IMG/VR virus record: IMGVR_UViG_3300044621_001857
Span: 1 to 40,119 of that record
Strand: one strand, 5' to 3'
Origin: a virus
DNA length: 40,119 nt
Shown here piece by piece: positions 1 to 8,273 of this stretch; position 1 is the stretch's first letter; each line of letters begins with the position of its first letter. The notes below the pieces were generated by a model. The model had not been told where the DNA came from. It saw nothing but the letters and a program-made list of their open reading frames with translations, and made no database searches. A program made the translations under genes and the position numbers.

Positions 1-1
1 G

Positions 2-214
2 GCACTATCAACAGCTCCTGCGCCCATGGGTAGCCCCATGACGGAAGAAGGGGGTATGTCAGGCAGCGCAGCGGTATCAGAAGGCTTAAACCGTGGAACA
101 CCACAGGGAATTTCTTTTGGTCCTGGCCGCGCTGTGCGTGCTACTGAAGGAGAATCTGTAGGATCTCCTGCTTACCAGCAGATGATTGCTCGTATTCGTC
201 AAGAGATGGGCTGA
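2..214 (+). CDS. C-terminal part of an unknown protein, cut by the window edge
   Basis: The reading frame is open from the first bases of the window to a TGA at 212-214, so the visible 70 residues are the tail of a gene that begins upstream. The ATG at 26 is internal, not a convincing start. The sequence is rich in Gly, Ser, Ala and Pro and finishes with a short helical-looking stretch (AYQQMIARIRQEMG). No family is recognised. The stop overlaps the next gene's ATG (TGATG), so the two are probably co-translated. Its position just before terL would fit a small terminase subunit or a virion protein, but nothing in the sequence proves either. Confidence 0.6.
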   Translation, partial: ALSTAPAPMGSPMTEEGGMSGSAAVSEGLNRGTPQGISFGPGRAVRATEGESVGSPAYQQMIARIRQEMG

Positions 215-378
215 TGGCAAAAGGTAAGATGCCTCCGCAATTTCTTGAATACCTCAAGAAAAAAGAAGCAAAGAACAAAGATGGGTCTGAGATGTCAGAC
301 AAAGAAAAGCGTAAAGCAGCTTTAGATAAAGCTCAAAAGTACCAAGAAGAAAAGCGAAAGCAAAAAGAAAAAAAATAG
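214..378 (+). CDS. Small lysine-rich protein, unknown function
   Basis: A 54-residue gene whose ATG overlaps the TGA of the preceding gene. It is extremely basic: about 18 Lys plus Arg, with a C-terminal half that reads as one charged helix (KRKAALDKAQKYQEEKRKQ). No hydrophobic segment and no recognised domain. Basic micro-proteins of this kind are common beside phage packaging genes and may bind nucleic acid, but that is inference. It sits 33 bases before terL, separated by a perfect inverted repeat. Confidence 0.6.
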   Translation: MAKGKMPPQFLEYLKKKEAKNKDGSEMSDKEKRKAALDKAQKYQEEKRKQKEKK

Positions 379-380
379 GG

Positions 381-407
381 TAGTATTTAGAGATACGTTA
401 AATACTA
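381..407. repeat. Perfect 9-bp inverted repeat before terL
   Basis: TAGTATTTA (381-389) and TAAATACTA (399-407) are perfect reverse complements around a 9-base loop, ending 3 bases before the GTG start of terL at 411. It can form an AU-rich hairpin in the mRNA or act as a dyad operator. There is no following T tract, so it is not a standard terminator. Confidence 0.6.
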
Positions 408-410
408 GTC

Positions 411-1937
411 GTGCCTTCGTATCTTCACTTAACACACAGGCGAAATGCAAAGGCAGCTGCTAAGAACCAACAACTTAGAAAACCAAAAAACGAAGATTCT
501 CTTGCGTTAGCGCGAGAAGATTTTAGTTTTTTCTGTGAGTACGTAGCCGATAAGCCTCCTGCGAAGCACCACAAGGAATGGCATCGTCACTTCGTTACAG
601 GGGAAGATAGTAATTGTCTGACCAAAATTGCTGGCCCCAATATTGATCTACTGGCGCCCAGGGGTAGTGCCAAATCCACAAGCTTGGGTTTGTTCACAGC
701 ATGGGCAATTGGCGTGCATACCACAGCCAAGATGCCACTACAGATTCTTTATCTGTCGTATACGGTTGATATTGCACGCTCTAAGTCGGCAACCATTAAA
801 CGGATCATTGAGAGCAAGCGATATCAAGAGGTATTTCCAAAGGTACGTCTTCTCAAGAACGTAACCAGTAATGAGTACTGGTCAATTGACCATCGCTTTG
901 CTGGCATTGAAACCACAGGTGACGAACAGTTCACGCTCTGTGCAGCAGGCCTAAAAGGTTCGGTGACTTCCAAGCGTAGTCATCTGGTCTGTATCGATGA
1001 CGCCATTAAAAGTTCGGCGGACATCGCAAACCCTGACATCAGAAAGATGATGCAGGAGAACTGGAACGCAGTGATTGCACCAACTATGTTTGAAGGGGGA
1101 CGGGCTATCTGCCTTGGAACTCGCTTCCGACATGATGACATTCACGCAACTACTTTCAACGAACAGAACAACTGGACGCAGATTGTTCTTTCTGCAATCC
1201 AAAACGATCCCGTCACAGGAGACGAGGAGTCCTATTGGCCTGAGATGTGGTCCCTTGATTACCTCAAGGAAAAGAAAAGGCAGGCACCAATTGCTTTTTC
1301 ATTCCAGTACATGAATCAAGTCATCAGACAGAACGAGCTGTCCCTGGCACCAGAGCTAATTGTTAAAGCTGAAATCTCAACTGAATTTGACGCTCTTGGC
1401 ATTGGTGTTGACCTGTCTGCAGGCATCAAGGAAAAGAATGACTACACCGTAATGGTGCTAGGTGGTCGCGTTGATGATCGCATACACATCATTGATTATC
1501 GCCGCATTCGCGTAATGGGCAACCTGGAAAAACTTGACGCAATGAAAGAGCTACTCAATGATTGGTCTATTCTTGGTCGCGATGATAACGGGAATTACTT
1601 TCCGACTTATTCAACTTGCGACATCTGGTCGGAAGCGGTCCAATACCAAGCGTCTCTAGAAGCGGACTTCAAGAGAGTCTGCCTAAGCAACGAAGGTCTT
1701 TATAATTTACTGTGGCATCCAGTTAAGGGCTTCAGGGCAGATAAATTGGCTCGCTTCCGTGGAATTATTGGCATGTTTGAGGATCGCAAAATTATCTTTA
1801 ATCGTTACCGCAACTTTACAAACATGTTTGAAGAGCTGACGAACTTTGGTGTCAGTAGTCACGATGACACGGTCGACGCGTTAGTATGGTTAGTCAATGG
1901 CCTTGCTCGCAAAGGGCAGCTTCATCTTGATTACTAA
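411..1937 (+). CDS. terL: Terminase large subunit
   Basis: Packaging motor and headful/unit-length nuclease that pumps genomic DNA through the portal into the prohead. The 508 residues show an N-terminal ATPase with a Walker A-type loop at residues 81-90 (LAPRGSAKST) and a Walker B at 192-197 (LVCIDD). The C-terminal RNase H-like nuclease has a first acidic residue in GVDLSAG (D334) and a last cluster in SSHDDTVDAL (D485, D486, D489). Length is normal for the family. Translation starts at a GTG directly after the inverted repeat at 381-407. No terminase small subunit is recognised in the window. The function is secure; the subfamily is not assigned. Confidence 0.95.
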   Translation: MPSYLHLTHRRNAKAAAKNQQLRKPKNEDSLALAREDFSFFCEYVADKPPAKHHKEWHRHFVTGEDSNCLTKIAGPNIDLLAPRGSAKSTSLGLFTAWAIGVHTTAKMPLQILYLSYTVDIARSKSATIKRIIESKRYQEVFPKVRLLKNVTSNEYWSIDHRFAGIETTGDEQFTLCAAGLKGSVTSKRSHLVCIDDAIKSSADIANPDIRKMMQENWNAVIAPTMFEGGRAICLGTRFRHDDIHATTFNEQNNWTQIVLSAIQNDPVTGDEESYWPEMWSLDYLKEKKRQAPIAFSFQYMNQVIRQNELSLAPELIVKAEISTEFDALGIGVDLSAGIKEKNDYTVMVLGGRVDDRIHIIDYRRIRVMGNLEKLDAMKELLNDWSILGRDDNGNYFPTYSTCDIWSEAVQYQASLEADFKRVCLSNEGLYNLLWHPVKGFRADKLARFRGIIGMFEDRKIIFNRYRNFTNMFEELTNFGVSSHDDTVDALVWLVNGLARKGQLHLDY

Positions 1938-1968
1938 GAATTAGAATTAATAAAAAGCGTTTGCAGTC

Positions 1969-2262
1969 GTGGGACCAGAGTACTTAGCCCTTGGTTTGAC
2001 AGCGGTAATTTCCGCGTTTACAGGGGGGTCTTGGGTTGCCAATAAAATATTAGGCCGCACATACGAACGTATGAAACAATTGCGTGACATAATGACAGCG
2101 CAAGAGAACAAAGTGACTTCTCTTGAAAATCAAGTCAATCGCATGCCGCTTGAATATGTCTTGAAAGTGGACTTCCTTAGGGAGATCCAGGAAATGCATG
2201 ACAACTTTAACCAGATCAATATTAAGCTTGATAAGCTTATTGAAAAGCTTTTGACAAAATGA
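1969..2262 (+). CDS. Small membrane-anchored coiled-coil protein
   Basis: 97 residues from a GTG start. Residues 4-24 form a single hydrophobic segment (LALGLTAVISAFTGGSWVA), followed by a basic stretch and a long heptad-type helix from about residue 35 to the end (QENKVTSLENQVNRM, INIKLDKLIEKLL). This is a plausible N-in or N-out single-pass membrane protein with a cytoplasmic or periplasmic coiled coil. Such architecture occurs in holin-like and i-spanin-like lysis proteins, but the position between terL and portal does not settle it. The ATG of the next gene overlaps its TGA (ATGA at 2259). Confidence 0.7.
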   Translation: MGPEYLALGLTAVISAFTGGSWVANKILGRTYERMKQLRDIMTAQENKVTSLENQVNRMPLEYVLKVDFLREIQEMHDNFNQINIKLDKLIEKLLTK

Positions 2263-2441
2263 GTTACATCCTGGAAGTACAAGAGGACGAAAACGGAGAT
2301 AGTTTTATCTTGCTGCCAGACGAAGCAATCGAAGAACTTGGTTGGGAAGAGGGTGATATTCTCGAGTGGAATTTAAAAGGAAATGGAATTATATTGAGTA
2401 GACTGAATGACATAGCAGGTTACGAAGTACTGGAGGATTAA
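2259..2441 (+). CDS. AbrB/SpoVT-type swapped-hairpin small protein
   Basis: A 60-residue protein whose pattern of short beta strands around PDEAIEELGWEEGDILEW is typical of the AbrB/MazE/SpoVT swapped-hairpin fold, where two chains interlock to make a DNA-binding barrel. The usual basic DNA-contacting residues are scarce here and the protein is very acidic, so it may not bind DNA directly. It overlaps the upstream gene by four bases and its stop at 2439-2441 touches the next ATG, so three genes are translated as a chain. Fold assignment is moderate; role unknown. Confidence 0.7.
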   Translation: MSYILEVQEDENGDSFILLPDEAIEELGWEEGDILEWNLKGNGIILSRLNDIAGYEVLED

Positions 2442-2816
2442 ATGATTCGTTACTATAACGGTGATTATGGTTTTCCTGCAGGCAATCCTGCAGGTGTAGC
2501 AAGTGACGCAAACATGCTTGCTGGATCGCCAGGTTACATGCCATCAAGTAGAGATATTGAGAATCGCCTGTTTGATTACGGTATGCAAAATACTAACAGG
2601 GGGCGCCAAATAGAAGAAAATATTAAAAAAATTCGAGAATCTTTACCAGCTAGCTTGCGTGGTGTTAAGGCAGCTCAGGCTATTCCTGTGCCAGGCGCAC
2701 AACCCATGCTTCCTCAAGCAATGGGTGGATTCCAAGGTGGCGTCCCCACGGGTAATGCTGCCTTCTTCCCTGGTGGACAGCTCCCCCAAGGTTTTATTGA
2801 TAAGACAGTTGTCTGA
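2442..2816 (+). CDS. Unknown Gly/Pro-rich protein upstream of the portal
   Basis: 124 residues beginning immediately after the preceding TAA. The N-terminal third contains MIRYYNGDYGFPAGNPAG and a predicted helix near residues 48-78 (ENIKKIRESLPASLRGVKAA); the C-terminal third is rich in Gly, Pro and Gln (PGAQPMLPQAMGGFQGG). No family is recognised. The location between an AbrB-like protein and the portal suggests a head-assembly or connector accessory, which is inference only. Confidence 0.65.
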   Translation: MIRYYNGDYGFPAGNPAGVASDANMLAGSPGYMPSSRDIENRLFDYGMQNTNRGRQIEENIKKIRESLPASLRGVKAAQAIPVPGAQPMLPQAMGGFQGGVPTGNAAFFPGGQLPQGFIDKTVV

Positions 2817-2855
2817 TTTATTGTTAGTATTAACAGAACAAGGGGTAAATAGTTA

Positions 2856-5216
2856 ATGGCTGTAGACGCTAAATCACGCCTGAAAGAAATCGTCGACTCG
2901 TACCTCGATAAAGACGGCGGCGTGTCTATTGACACTGGTATCGTAGCGTCACACCTTTCACAGATGAAGCTCTTTGGCATCCGCCAAGGTGTTGAATTTT
3001 TTCCTGCACAAGACAACTTCGGCAATCAACGCAAAGACTTTATTGATCGCGTAGTCAAATACAATCAGATCGACACACGCCTGGATTCAATCTGGGACTA
3101 TTTCATGTGTGATGGCCAGGGTATCTTTTATATCCGGCCCACGCAAAACAACTATCGCCTTTATTATTTCAGGCGTCACGAATATCGTTCTTTCTACAAC
3201 ATCGACGGCGAGCTTGACGAAGTTGTAATCATCTATAGCTACAAGGTCCGTCAGGGTCTTGGCTTCCAGCAGGACATTGCAAGTGACAAGCTTACAGGCC
3301 CTGCTTATATGGGACAAGGCGGAGCAAAACGCTACATCCGACTTTCGATCAAACGGCGAACAATTGAGGAGACTCATTCGGAAGGTGAACTTTCTTTCGA
3401 TACTGTTTACCAAGCAAATCCAGGTAAAACTAAAACGTTCAAGAATACGCTTGGATTCATTCCCTGCGTTGAGATCTTCAATAATCCCAAAGGCTTCTCA
3501 ACTGAAGGTGTTGGTGAGTTTGAAGCGTTAGCCAACCACATCTGCACGCATGATGAAATGGTCCGCACCATGCGGAAGAACGTGCAGTTCTTTGGTAACC
3601 CAACCCTTCTTTCGTCTCGTCCCAAGACCGACCTGATGGAGGCCGGTGGTGATGTGGCTGTACAGCGTCCGTCTATTGCTGCTAACTCAGGCTTTACTGG
3701 CATGGGTGCATTGAGCCAGTCAAGGTTCAAAGCAGACCCAATCTCCCGTGGTGTTGACGGTCAGATCCGCGTGCCTAGGGTGATCGCAAACCTGGAACCT
3801 AACGACCGTGTTGGTTACATTGTCCCAGATGCCATCACTGGTGACCAGAATTCTTTCGCACGTCAGTACCGAGAAGAAATCCGTACAGCTTTAGGCGGTG
3901 TGGATGAACTTTCCATTTCTGCAGGCGTGACAGCTACGGAATACAAGTCTCTGTTTGGACGTGTTTCCGCAACATCGAAGAAAAAAGCAAACGCTATTTA
4001 CACCTATGGTGTGTGCCGTTGCCTGGAACTTATTATTTACCAGGAAGAGCGCTTGTTCCGAGAGACGTTAGCGGCAGCTGCAGGACTAGAGAAACCCCTG
4101 GAACTACCAGAGACTGCATCTGACGCAGACATTGCCGCATACAACGATGCAATGCGTGCGTTTGAAGAGCAGGTCAAGCAATTGATGATGGCTTGCTTAA
4201 AGACTCAGCAGATTCCACCCGGTGTACTTGGGTTGATTCCAGACGGTGATGTCACGATGCAGTGGCGTTGGCTGGGACCTGTATACGAAGATTCTACGCA
4301 AGATGTACTGAACAACTCCATTGTTGTTCGCAACCTGCAAGAATTAGGTGTTGATAGCATTGAAGCACTGAAGTACCTCTTCCCGTCTAAGACGGATGAA
4401 GAAAGGGCCGGGATGCTATCAGGTTTCCCGTTCAGGATGGTGAATGAATTGCAGGGTGCTTACTCTCAATTTGCTCGCCTGGTGGGTGGAATGATGCAGA
4501 CCCCCCATCCGCAATCACCGGACTTACCGATGGCTGCAGATCCGCGATTGGATTTAACCCCATATCTGTATCGCACTTTAGAAGCTCTACAAAAGGAGAT
4601 GAGTTATGCAGGACGCTACCGTCCAATCGATCCCACAGACGAGCCAAGCACCAGCGGCCGTCGCTCCGAGCAGTTACGTGATGGCAGCTCCGGCTCCTCA
4701 GGCAACTCCGGCCAGCTACCAGGCGGCTCCAGTGGCTTATCAGGTGGGTACCAGCTACCCCCAAGCGGTACCTCAGGCGATCCCCAGCTACCAATCAGCC
4801 CCTACTCAGTACGCCCCCCAATCCCAACCGGCGGACCAGGCGGGGAATCCTTGGGAATCGGCGTTCAACAAGGTGGTGAACCTGCTGAGCGCTCCAGTTC
4901 AATCCCCGTTCCAGGGAGCACCCTCGCAGGCTCCGACAGCGTATACCCCAGCCAACTACGGCCTGGCCAGCAGCCCCAATACGCAACAATCGGTTCCGCA
5001 GACTTGGTCTCCCAACCAGGAATACTCGCCCAACTATTCCCAAACCTCCTCCAGTCCGTCCTTGGCGGAGATCGCGGATTACCTGGATCTGAGCCAGGAA
5101 AGCCGGATGGTAATCGACGCGTACGGGGTGGAAGCTCCGGCTCTGCTGAACAACTACGCCCTGAATCTGGAAGGGATGCTGGACAGCGCCGTCGCGTGGG
5201 GAAACCGCGCCGCTGA
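2856..5216 (+). CDS. Portal protein, with a long C-terminal extension overlapping the next gene
   Basis: The dodecameric portal forms the DNA entry vertex and head-tail junction. The recognisable portal body runs from residue 1 to about 585: mixed alpha/beta wing, a loop containing FVRQ-type charged segments, and the long stem-helix region around DSIEALKYLFPSKTDEERAGM. Beyond position 4606 the frame stays open for another 203 codons that overlap the scaffold-like gene in a different frame; this extension is almost wholly Gly, Ser, Pro, Gln and Arg and looks like a by-product of the other frame. The stop at 5214-5216 is the first one available. Either the portal really carries a disordered 190-residue tail, or the boundary is shaped by overprinting. 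Portal identity rests on size, fold pattern and the terL-portal-scaffold-MCP order. Confidence 0.85.
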   Translation: MAVDAKSRLKEIVDSYLDKDGGVSIDTGIVASHLSQMKLFGIRQGVEFFPAQDNFGNQRKDFIDRVVKYNQIDTRLDSIWDYFMCDGQGIFYIRPTQNNYRLYYFRRHEYRSFYNIDGELDEVVIIYSYKVRQGLGFQQDIASDKLTGPAYMGQGGAKRYIRLSIKRRTIEETHSEGELSFDTVYQANPGKTKTFKNTLGFIPCVEIFNNPKGFSTEGVGEFEALANHICTHDEMVRTMRKNVQFFGNPTLLSSRPKTDLMEAGGDVAVQRPSIAANSGFTGMGALSQSRFKADPISRGVDGQIRVPRVIANLEPNDRVGYIVPDAITGDQNSFARQYREEIRTALGGVDELSISAGVTATEYKSLFGRVSATSKKKANAIYTYGVCRCLELIIYQEERLFRETLAAAAGLEKPLELPETASDADIAAYNDAMRAFEEQVKQLMMACLKTQQIPPGVLGLIPDGDVTMQWRWLGPVYEDSTQDVLNNSIVVRNLQELGVDSIEALKYLFPSKTDEERAGMLSGFPFRMVNELQGAYSQFARLVGGMMQTPHPQSPDLPMAADPRLDLTPYLYRTLEALQKEMSYAGRYRPIDPTDEPSTSGRRSEQLRDGSSGSSGNSGQLPGGSSGLSGGYQLPPSGTSGDPQLPISPYSVRPPIPTGGPGGESLGIGVQQGGEPAERSSSIPVPGSTLAGSDSVYPSQLRPGQQPQYATIGSADLVSQPGILAQLFPNLLQSVLGGDRGLPGSEPGKPDGNRRVRGGSSGSAEQLRPESGRDAGQRRRVGKPRR

Positions 5217-5580
5217 TGCACTGACCGGTTACGCCAACTTTGCGGTCAACGAGCACCAGGAGAACCTGGCCTACAACGAGATTCTGACCAACCCCGATGT
5301 GCTCAGCGATTACACGCTGAAGTTCTTTGGCCCTGAAGGTCCGTATCCTGTGTACGAAAACGAAGCTCAATTAGAGACTCGTGGCTACCCGACCCAGGCC
5401 CTGGGACAACCGCAACTTGGTCAGTTCCCTGCACCTCCCGCCGCTGCTGCTCCCCAAGCTCCTGAAAACTTCTGGGGTTCTTTCGGTGAGCAAATGGCCC
5501 GTGATCCCCAGAACGCTTGGCGTCTCCTGAACCTAGCCCAGCCTCAAGTTGTTGCAAACAAACTGTTTGTGATGGAGTAA
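4606..5580 (+). CDS. Probable scaffold-type protein, Pro/Ala/Gln-rich N-terminus
   Basis: 324 residues starting at an ATG preceded by AAAGGAG, a good ribosome-binding site at 4593-4599. Residues 1-150 are low-complexity with many APS-Y and PQ repeats (for example PASYQAAPVAYQVGTSYPQA); residues 150-260 are helical and acidic (SLAEIADYLDLSQESRMVIDAYG, EGMLDSAVAWGNRAADALTG); the end is again Pro/Ala-rich before a final helix. Disordered plus helical composition and placement between portal and MCP are typical of capsid scaffolding proteins; no protease domain is visible. It overlaps the portal reading frame by 611 bases. Scaffold function is inferred from order and composition, not from a motif. 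Confidence 0.75.
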   Translation: MQDATVQSIPQTSQAPAAVAPSSYVMAAPAPQATPASYQAAPVAYQVGTSYPQAVPQAIPSYQSAPTQYAPQSQPADQAGNPWESAFNKVVNLLSAPVQSPFQGAPSQAPTAYTPANYGLASSPNTQQSVPQTWSPNQEYSPNYSQTSSSPSLAEIADYLDLSQESRMVIDAYGVEAPALLNNYALNLEGMLDSAVAWGNRAADALTGYANFAVNEHQENLAYNEILTNPDVLSDYTLKFFGPEGPYPVYENEAQLETRGYPTQALGQPQLGQFPAPPAAAAPQAPENFWGSFGEQMARDPQNAWRLLNLAQPQVVANKLFVME

Positions 5581-5584
5581 GGCG

Positions 5585-6121
5585 ATGCGTAATCGCTTAA
5601 AAGTAGGCGTACCTCTTGCCGCTGGTTTGGCTGCGGGTGGGTACGCCCTTTCTCAAGGGGAAGATCCCGGCACTTCTGCTCTTGCTGCAGGTGCCGGTGC
5701 GCTGGGTGGAGCGGCTGGTTTACTTGGAGCACGTAATATTGCTTTAGCTGGTAAATACGGCGGGCAATTTACGCAGCAAGCACAAGGTTTACTTGGCAAA
5801 GCCGAAGACCGGTTATCTCGCGCAAGCTACGGCGCGAAGAATGACTTGGTGTCTAATGTTCTATTAGATCTTTCTACCGCGGCTGGAAATGTTGCCGAGC
5901 GAATCACGCCACGGGGAATTGGAAAAATCATGGCTGCAGGAGCAGTTCCTGCGGGGGCGCTCACTGCTGGTTTAGGTGGTGTTGCCCTTGGTGCTATCCC
6001 GGCATCTATGGGTGTATACGGTTTCCAACAAGGTGTGATTGCCAATCCTGAAAAGCAGGGTTCTAGTAATACACCAGGGGCGCGTGCCAGTACTAAAACG
6101 GCCTCACTGCAGTACACGTGA
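5585..6121 (+). CDS. Gly/Ala-rich probable membrane-interacting protein
   Basis: 178 residues with two Gly/Ala-rich hydrophobic regions: residues 8-52 (VPLAAGLAAGGYALS, ALAAGAGALGGAAGLLG) and 118-150 (IMAAGAVPAGALTAGLGGVALGA). The spacing of Gly residues resembles glycine zippers found in membrane-inserting or virion ejection proteins. Four bases separate it from the scaffold-like gene, so they share a transcript. Possible roles are a minor head protein or a protein ejected with DNA; neither is shown by a motif. A run of eight T residues follows the stop. Confidence 0.6.
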   Translation: MRNRLKVGVPLAAGLAAGGYALSQGEDPGTSALAAGAGALGGAAGLLGARNIALAGKYGGQFTQQAQGLLGKAEDRLSRASYGAKNDLVSNVLLDLSTAAGNVAERITPRGIGKIMAAGAVPAGALTAGLGGVALGAIPASMGVYGFQQGVIANPEKQGSSNTPGARASTKTASLQYT

Positions 6122-6228
6122 TTTTTTTTAAATTACCAACTGCTAAAATTTGTGTTAGATAAGACACACTGATGTCTGAATCTTTTACCCGATAAAACAC
6201 TTCCTGCGATATTGGAGGATAAAACAAA

Positions 6229-7395
6229 GTGTTTCTTGATACCGACTTTCCAAAGATCCTTGGTGCGGAACTTTACCGTCCCCACCCTGCCTACATTGCC
6301 GAGATGGCAGTGGAGCCTGTGGTTGTCCACGACTTCACCCGCCAACCCGGTCAAACCGTTCAGTTAGACCGCTATAAGTTCTGGGGTACCCCTGGTACTA
6401 AGGACAGCCGTGAGCGTATTGCCGACCAAACGATCGGTACCGCTAACAGCCGTAACATCACCAAGGAGAAAGTCCTGGTGGTGCTTAAGGAATACACCGG
6501 TCCTGCAGACCCGGGTGATCCTACCCAGCCTTCGACCTTCAAGATTGCCCGTGAGACCCTGGTCACTGCTCAGCGCCTGCTGCTGGACACCGGCAACCTC
6601 AACATGTTCCACCAGTCCATCGGTAGCCTGACGCTGCTGGATGACTACCGTCGTTGGCGCGACCGCGTGTTCATTGATGAACTCGCCAAAGCCGAAGCCA
6701 ATGGTGCCGCTTCTACGACCCAAGGTGGTTACTACTTCGCTGGTGGCAAGGTCAAAGATTCTTCTGGCCGTATTGCCTACACTTCCACCGAGTACGACAA
6801 CGAAGTTCAACAGTTCCAGGTGCGTACCGACCTGCTGACCGTTGTCAAGGACCTGCGCAAGCGCAACGTTCCTACTTACGCTGATGGTCTGTATCGCTGC
6901 ATCTGCGATCCTACCTTCATGATGCACCTGCGTCGTGATCCCGACTTCCGCGAGATCGCTCGTTACGCTGGTAATCCTGGCCAGGGCATGTACATGGGCA
7001 ACCCCATGATGCCTAACAACGCCAGCTTCTTCCAAGGTCCCCAGGCTGGCCAAGCTTACTTCCTGGCTGGTGAACCTGTCATGCCTACCGGCGTGCAGTT
7101 TGAAGGCGTTAAGTTCTTCGAGTCGACCAACTTCCCGACCAAGAGCATCAGCACCTCCTTCGCTGGTACTGGTGGCACCTACGCTTCCAAGGAAGTGGCT
7201 CAGGGTTACTTCTTCGGTCCTCAAGCCATTGGCGTGGGTATCGGCGGCCCGAACGCTCAGGTGCTCATCAACAACAACGACGACTTCAGCCGTTTCATCA
7301 TCCTGATCTGGCAACTGTACGCCGGCTTCGAAATCCTGAACAAGGACTTCGTGACCACCGCGTTCAGCTATGTGCAGGACGACGGCAACATCTGA
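6229..7395 (+). CDS. Major capsid protein
   Basis: 388 residues starting at a GTG with a strong ribosome-binding site (TTGGAGGAT at 6212-6220). The N-terminal half has the long-arm/helix pattern of HK97-fold capsid proteins and the C-terminal half contains DPTFMMHLRRDPDFREIARY, AGEPVMPTGVQFEGVKFFE and NTD-type segments that resemble the N4 gp56-like capsid group; that subgroup call is from memory. Codons end mostly in C or G (CTG, ACC, GGC, AAC), unlike most neighbours, as expected for the most abundant virion protein. Placement directly after portal and scaffold supports the call. A 316-codon open antisense frame lies over it and is a codon-bias shadow. Confidence 0.88.
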   Translation: MFLDTDFPKILGAELYRPHPAYIAEMAVEPVVVHDFTRQPGQTVQLDRYKFWGTPGTKDSRERIADQTIGTANSRNITKEKVLVVLKEYTGPADPGDPTQPSTFKIARETLVTAQRLLLDTGNLNMFHQSIGSLTLLDDYRRWRDRVFIDELAKAEANGAASTTQGGYYFAGGKVKDSSGRIAYTSTEYDNEVQQFQVRTDLLTVVKDLRKRNVPTYADGLYRCICDPTFMMHLRRDPDFREIARYAGNPGQGMYMGNPMMPNNASFFQGPQAGQAYFLAGEPVMPTGVQFEGVKFFESTNFPTKSISTSFAGTGGTYASKEVAQGYFFGPQAIGVGIGGPNAQVLINNNDDFSRFIILIWQLYAGFEILNKDFVTTAFSYVQDDGNI

Positions 7396-7429
7396 TCAAT
7401 AAACAATAACTAAACTATAGGAAAAATAA

Positions 7430-8233
7430 ATGACCTATTTGTCCGCTAAAAAAATCTATCCCGGCAACTGGGCTGAACCCCTGAATGGCTGGTATAAGAA
7501 CATTGATGCCGATTATGCCGGCACTGATGACGGCTCTAAGGGTGGCCCCACTTCGGTGCTGGCCCTCCCTGGCTACCGCTACTTCCAGCAACGTGGTTAT
7601 GTAGCAGTTACTGCTACCTCTGGCTCTGGTCCTGTTTCTTCGGCAAGCGTGATCGTTCCTTCCCCCTACCGGAATGACGACACTCGTACCGACATCACCG
7701 GCATGGTGATCTCTGGTAACAGCACCCTGCCTGCTTACGTGTACCGTACTGCTATCTCCGTGGCCTCTGGCTGGGGTGATGGCCGCGTGGCTTCTGGTGT
7801 GTACGCTGCCACCGGTAACGTGATCTCGTTCGGTCGCGTAAGCTCCAGCAACCCCACCGCCGCTTCTGGCGTGGGTGAGGGCGTGATTCAGGCCAACCTG
7901 ACTTCTACCGTCTCTGGCACCCAGGCTGGCGAAATCTACTTCGCTGGTGGCACCGCAGGTTTTGGTACCAACCCCTTCCTGACCATCACCGGCGCTACTG
8001 GCGTTGCTCCTGGCACTGTTAACTACTCTGTTACTTCTGCTACCACCCTTCGGGTGTTTGCAAAGGAAACCGCCAACAGCACCACCACTTCCGGTGGCTT
8101 CTACATCTCCAGTGGTGATGCAAGCGCAGGCCGCACCGGTTACCTGGTCGTGGAAGTGTGCTACATCCAGCCCGATGAAGCTCCTGGTTACGAAGACATC
8201 GACGGCTACCTGACCGGTCGCACTGTCAGCTGA
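7430..8233 (+). CDS. Probable abundant head protein (decoration/cement candidate)
   Basis: 267 residues, rich in Ser, Thr, Gly and Val with a beta-strand pattern throughout (YVAVTATSGSGPVSSASVIV, GTVNYSVTSATTLRVFAKE), no helices of note and no enzyme motif. It is the only other gene in the head block that shares the MCP's strong preference for C-ending codons, which points to very high expression. The position right behind MCP, 34 bases away, is where head decoration or cement proteins usually lie. A candidate promoter box AAACTATA lies at 7412-7419, 11 bases upstream. The decoration role is inference from codon use and order. Confidence 0.7.
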   Translation: MTYLSAKKIYPGNWAEPLNGWYKNIDADYAGTDDGSKGGPTSVLALPGYRYFQQRGYVAVTATSGSGPVSSASVIVPSPYRNDDTRTDITGMVISGNSTLPAYVYRTAISVASGWGDGRVASGVYAATGNVISFGRVSSSNPTAASGVGEGVIQANLTSTVSGTQAGEIYFAGGTAGFGTNPFLTITGATGVAPGTVNYSVTSATTLRVFAKETANSTTTSGGFYISSGDASAGRTGYLVVEVCYIQPDEAPGYEDIDGYLTGRTVS

Positions 8234-8246
8234 TTAGGGTAAACTA

Positions 8247-8271
8247 GGACCAGAGATTAACTCCCTGGTCC
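8247..8271 (+). promoter_or_regulatory. Hairpin between candidate SD and start codon of the HhH gene
   Basis: GGACCAG (8247-8253) and CTGGTCC (8265-8271) form a perfect 7-bp stem with an 11-base loop, ending two bases before the ATG at 8274. The only Shine-Dalgarno-like AGGA (8246-8249) lies at the foot of the stem, 24 bases from the ATG. Folding would both mask part of it and bring it next to the start. There is no T run, so a terminator is less likely. Confidence 0.5.
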
Positions 8272-8273
8272 TT

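Noticed and set aside
4795-5370. 191-codon antisense frame over the portal/scaffold overlap
   Set aside because: GC-rich, Pro/Ala-coding sequence opens several frames here; the composition (Arg, Gly, Val) is that of a shadow, and there is no ribosome-binding site.
6075-6130. Possible terminator before the MCP leader (run of eight T at 6122-6129)
   Set aside because: Only a 5-bp stem with a long loop is possible upstream of the T run; too weak to call.
6364-7314. 316-codon open frame antisense to the major capsid gene
   Set aside because: The MCP's strong C-ending codon bias removes stops on the opposite strand. The product has no plausible domain and lies wholly within MCP.
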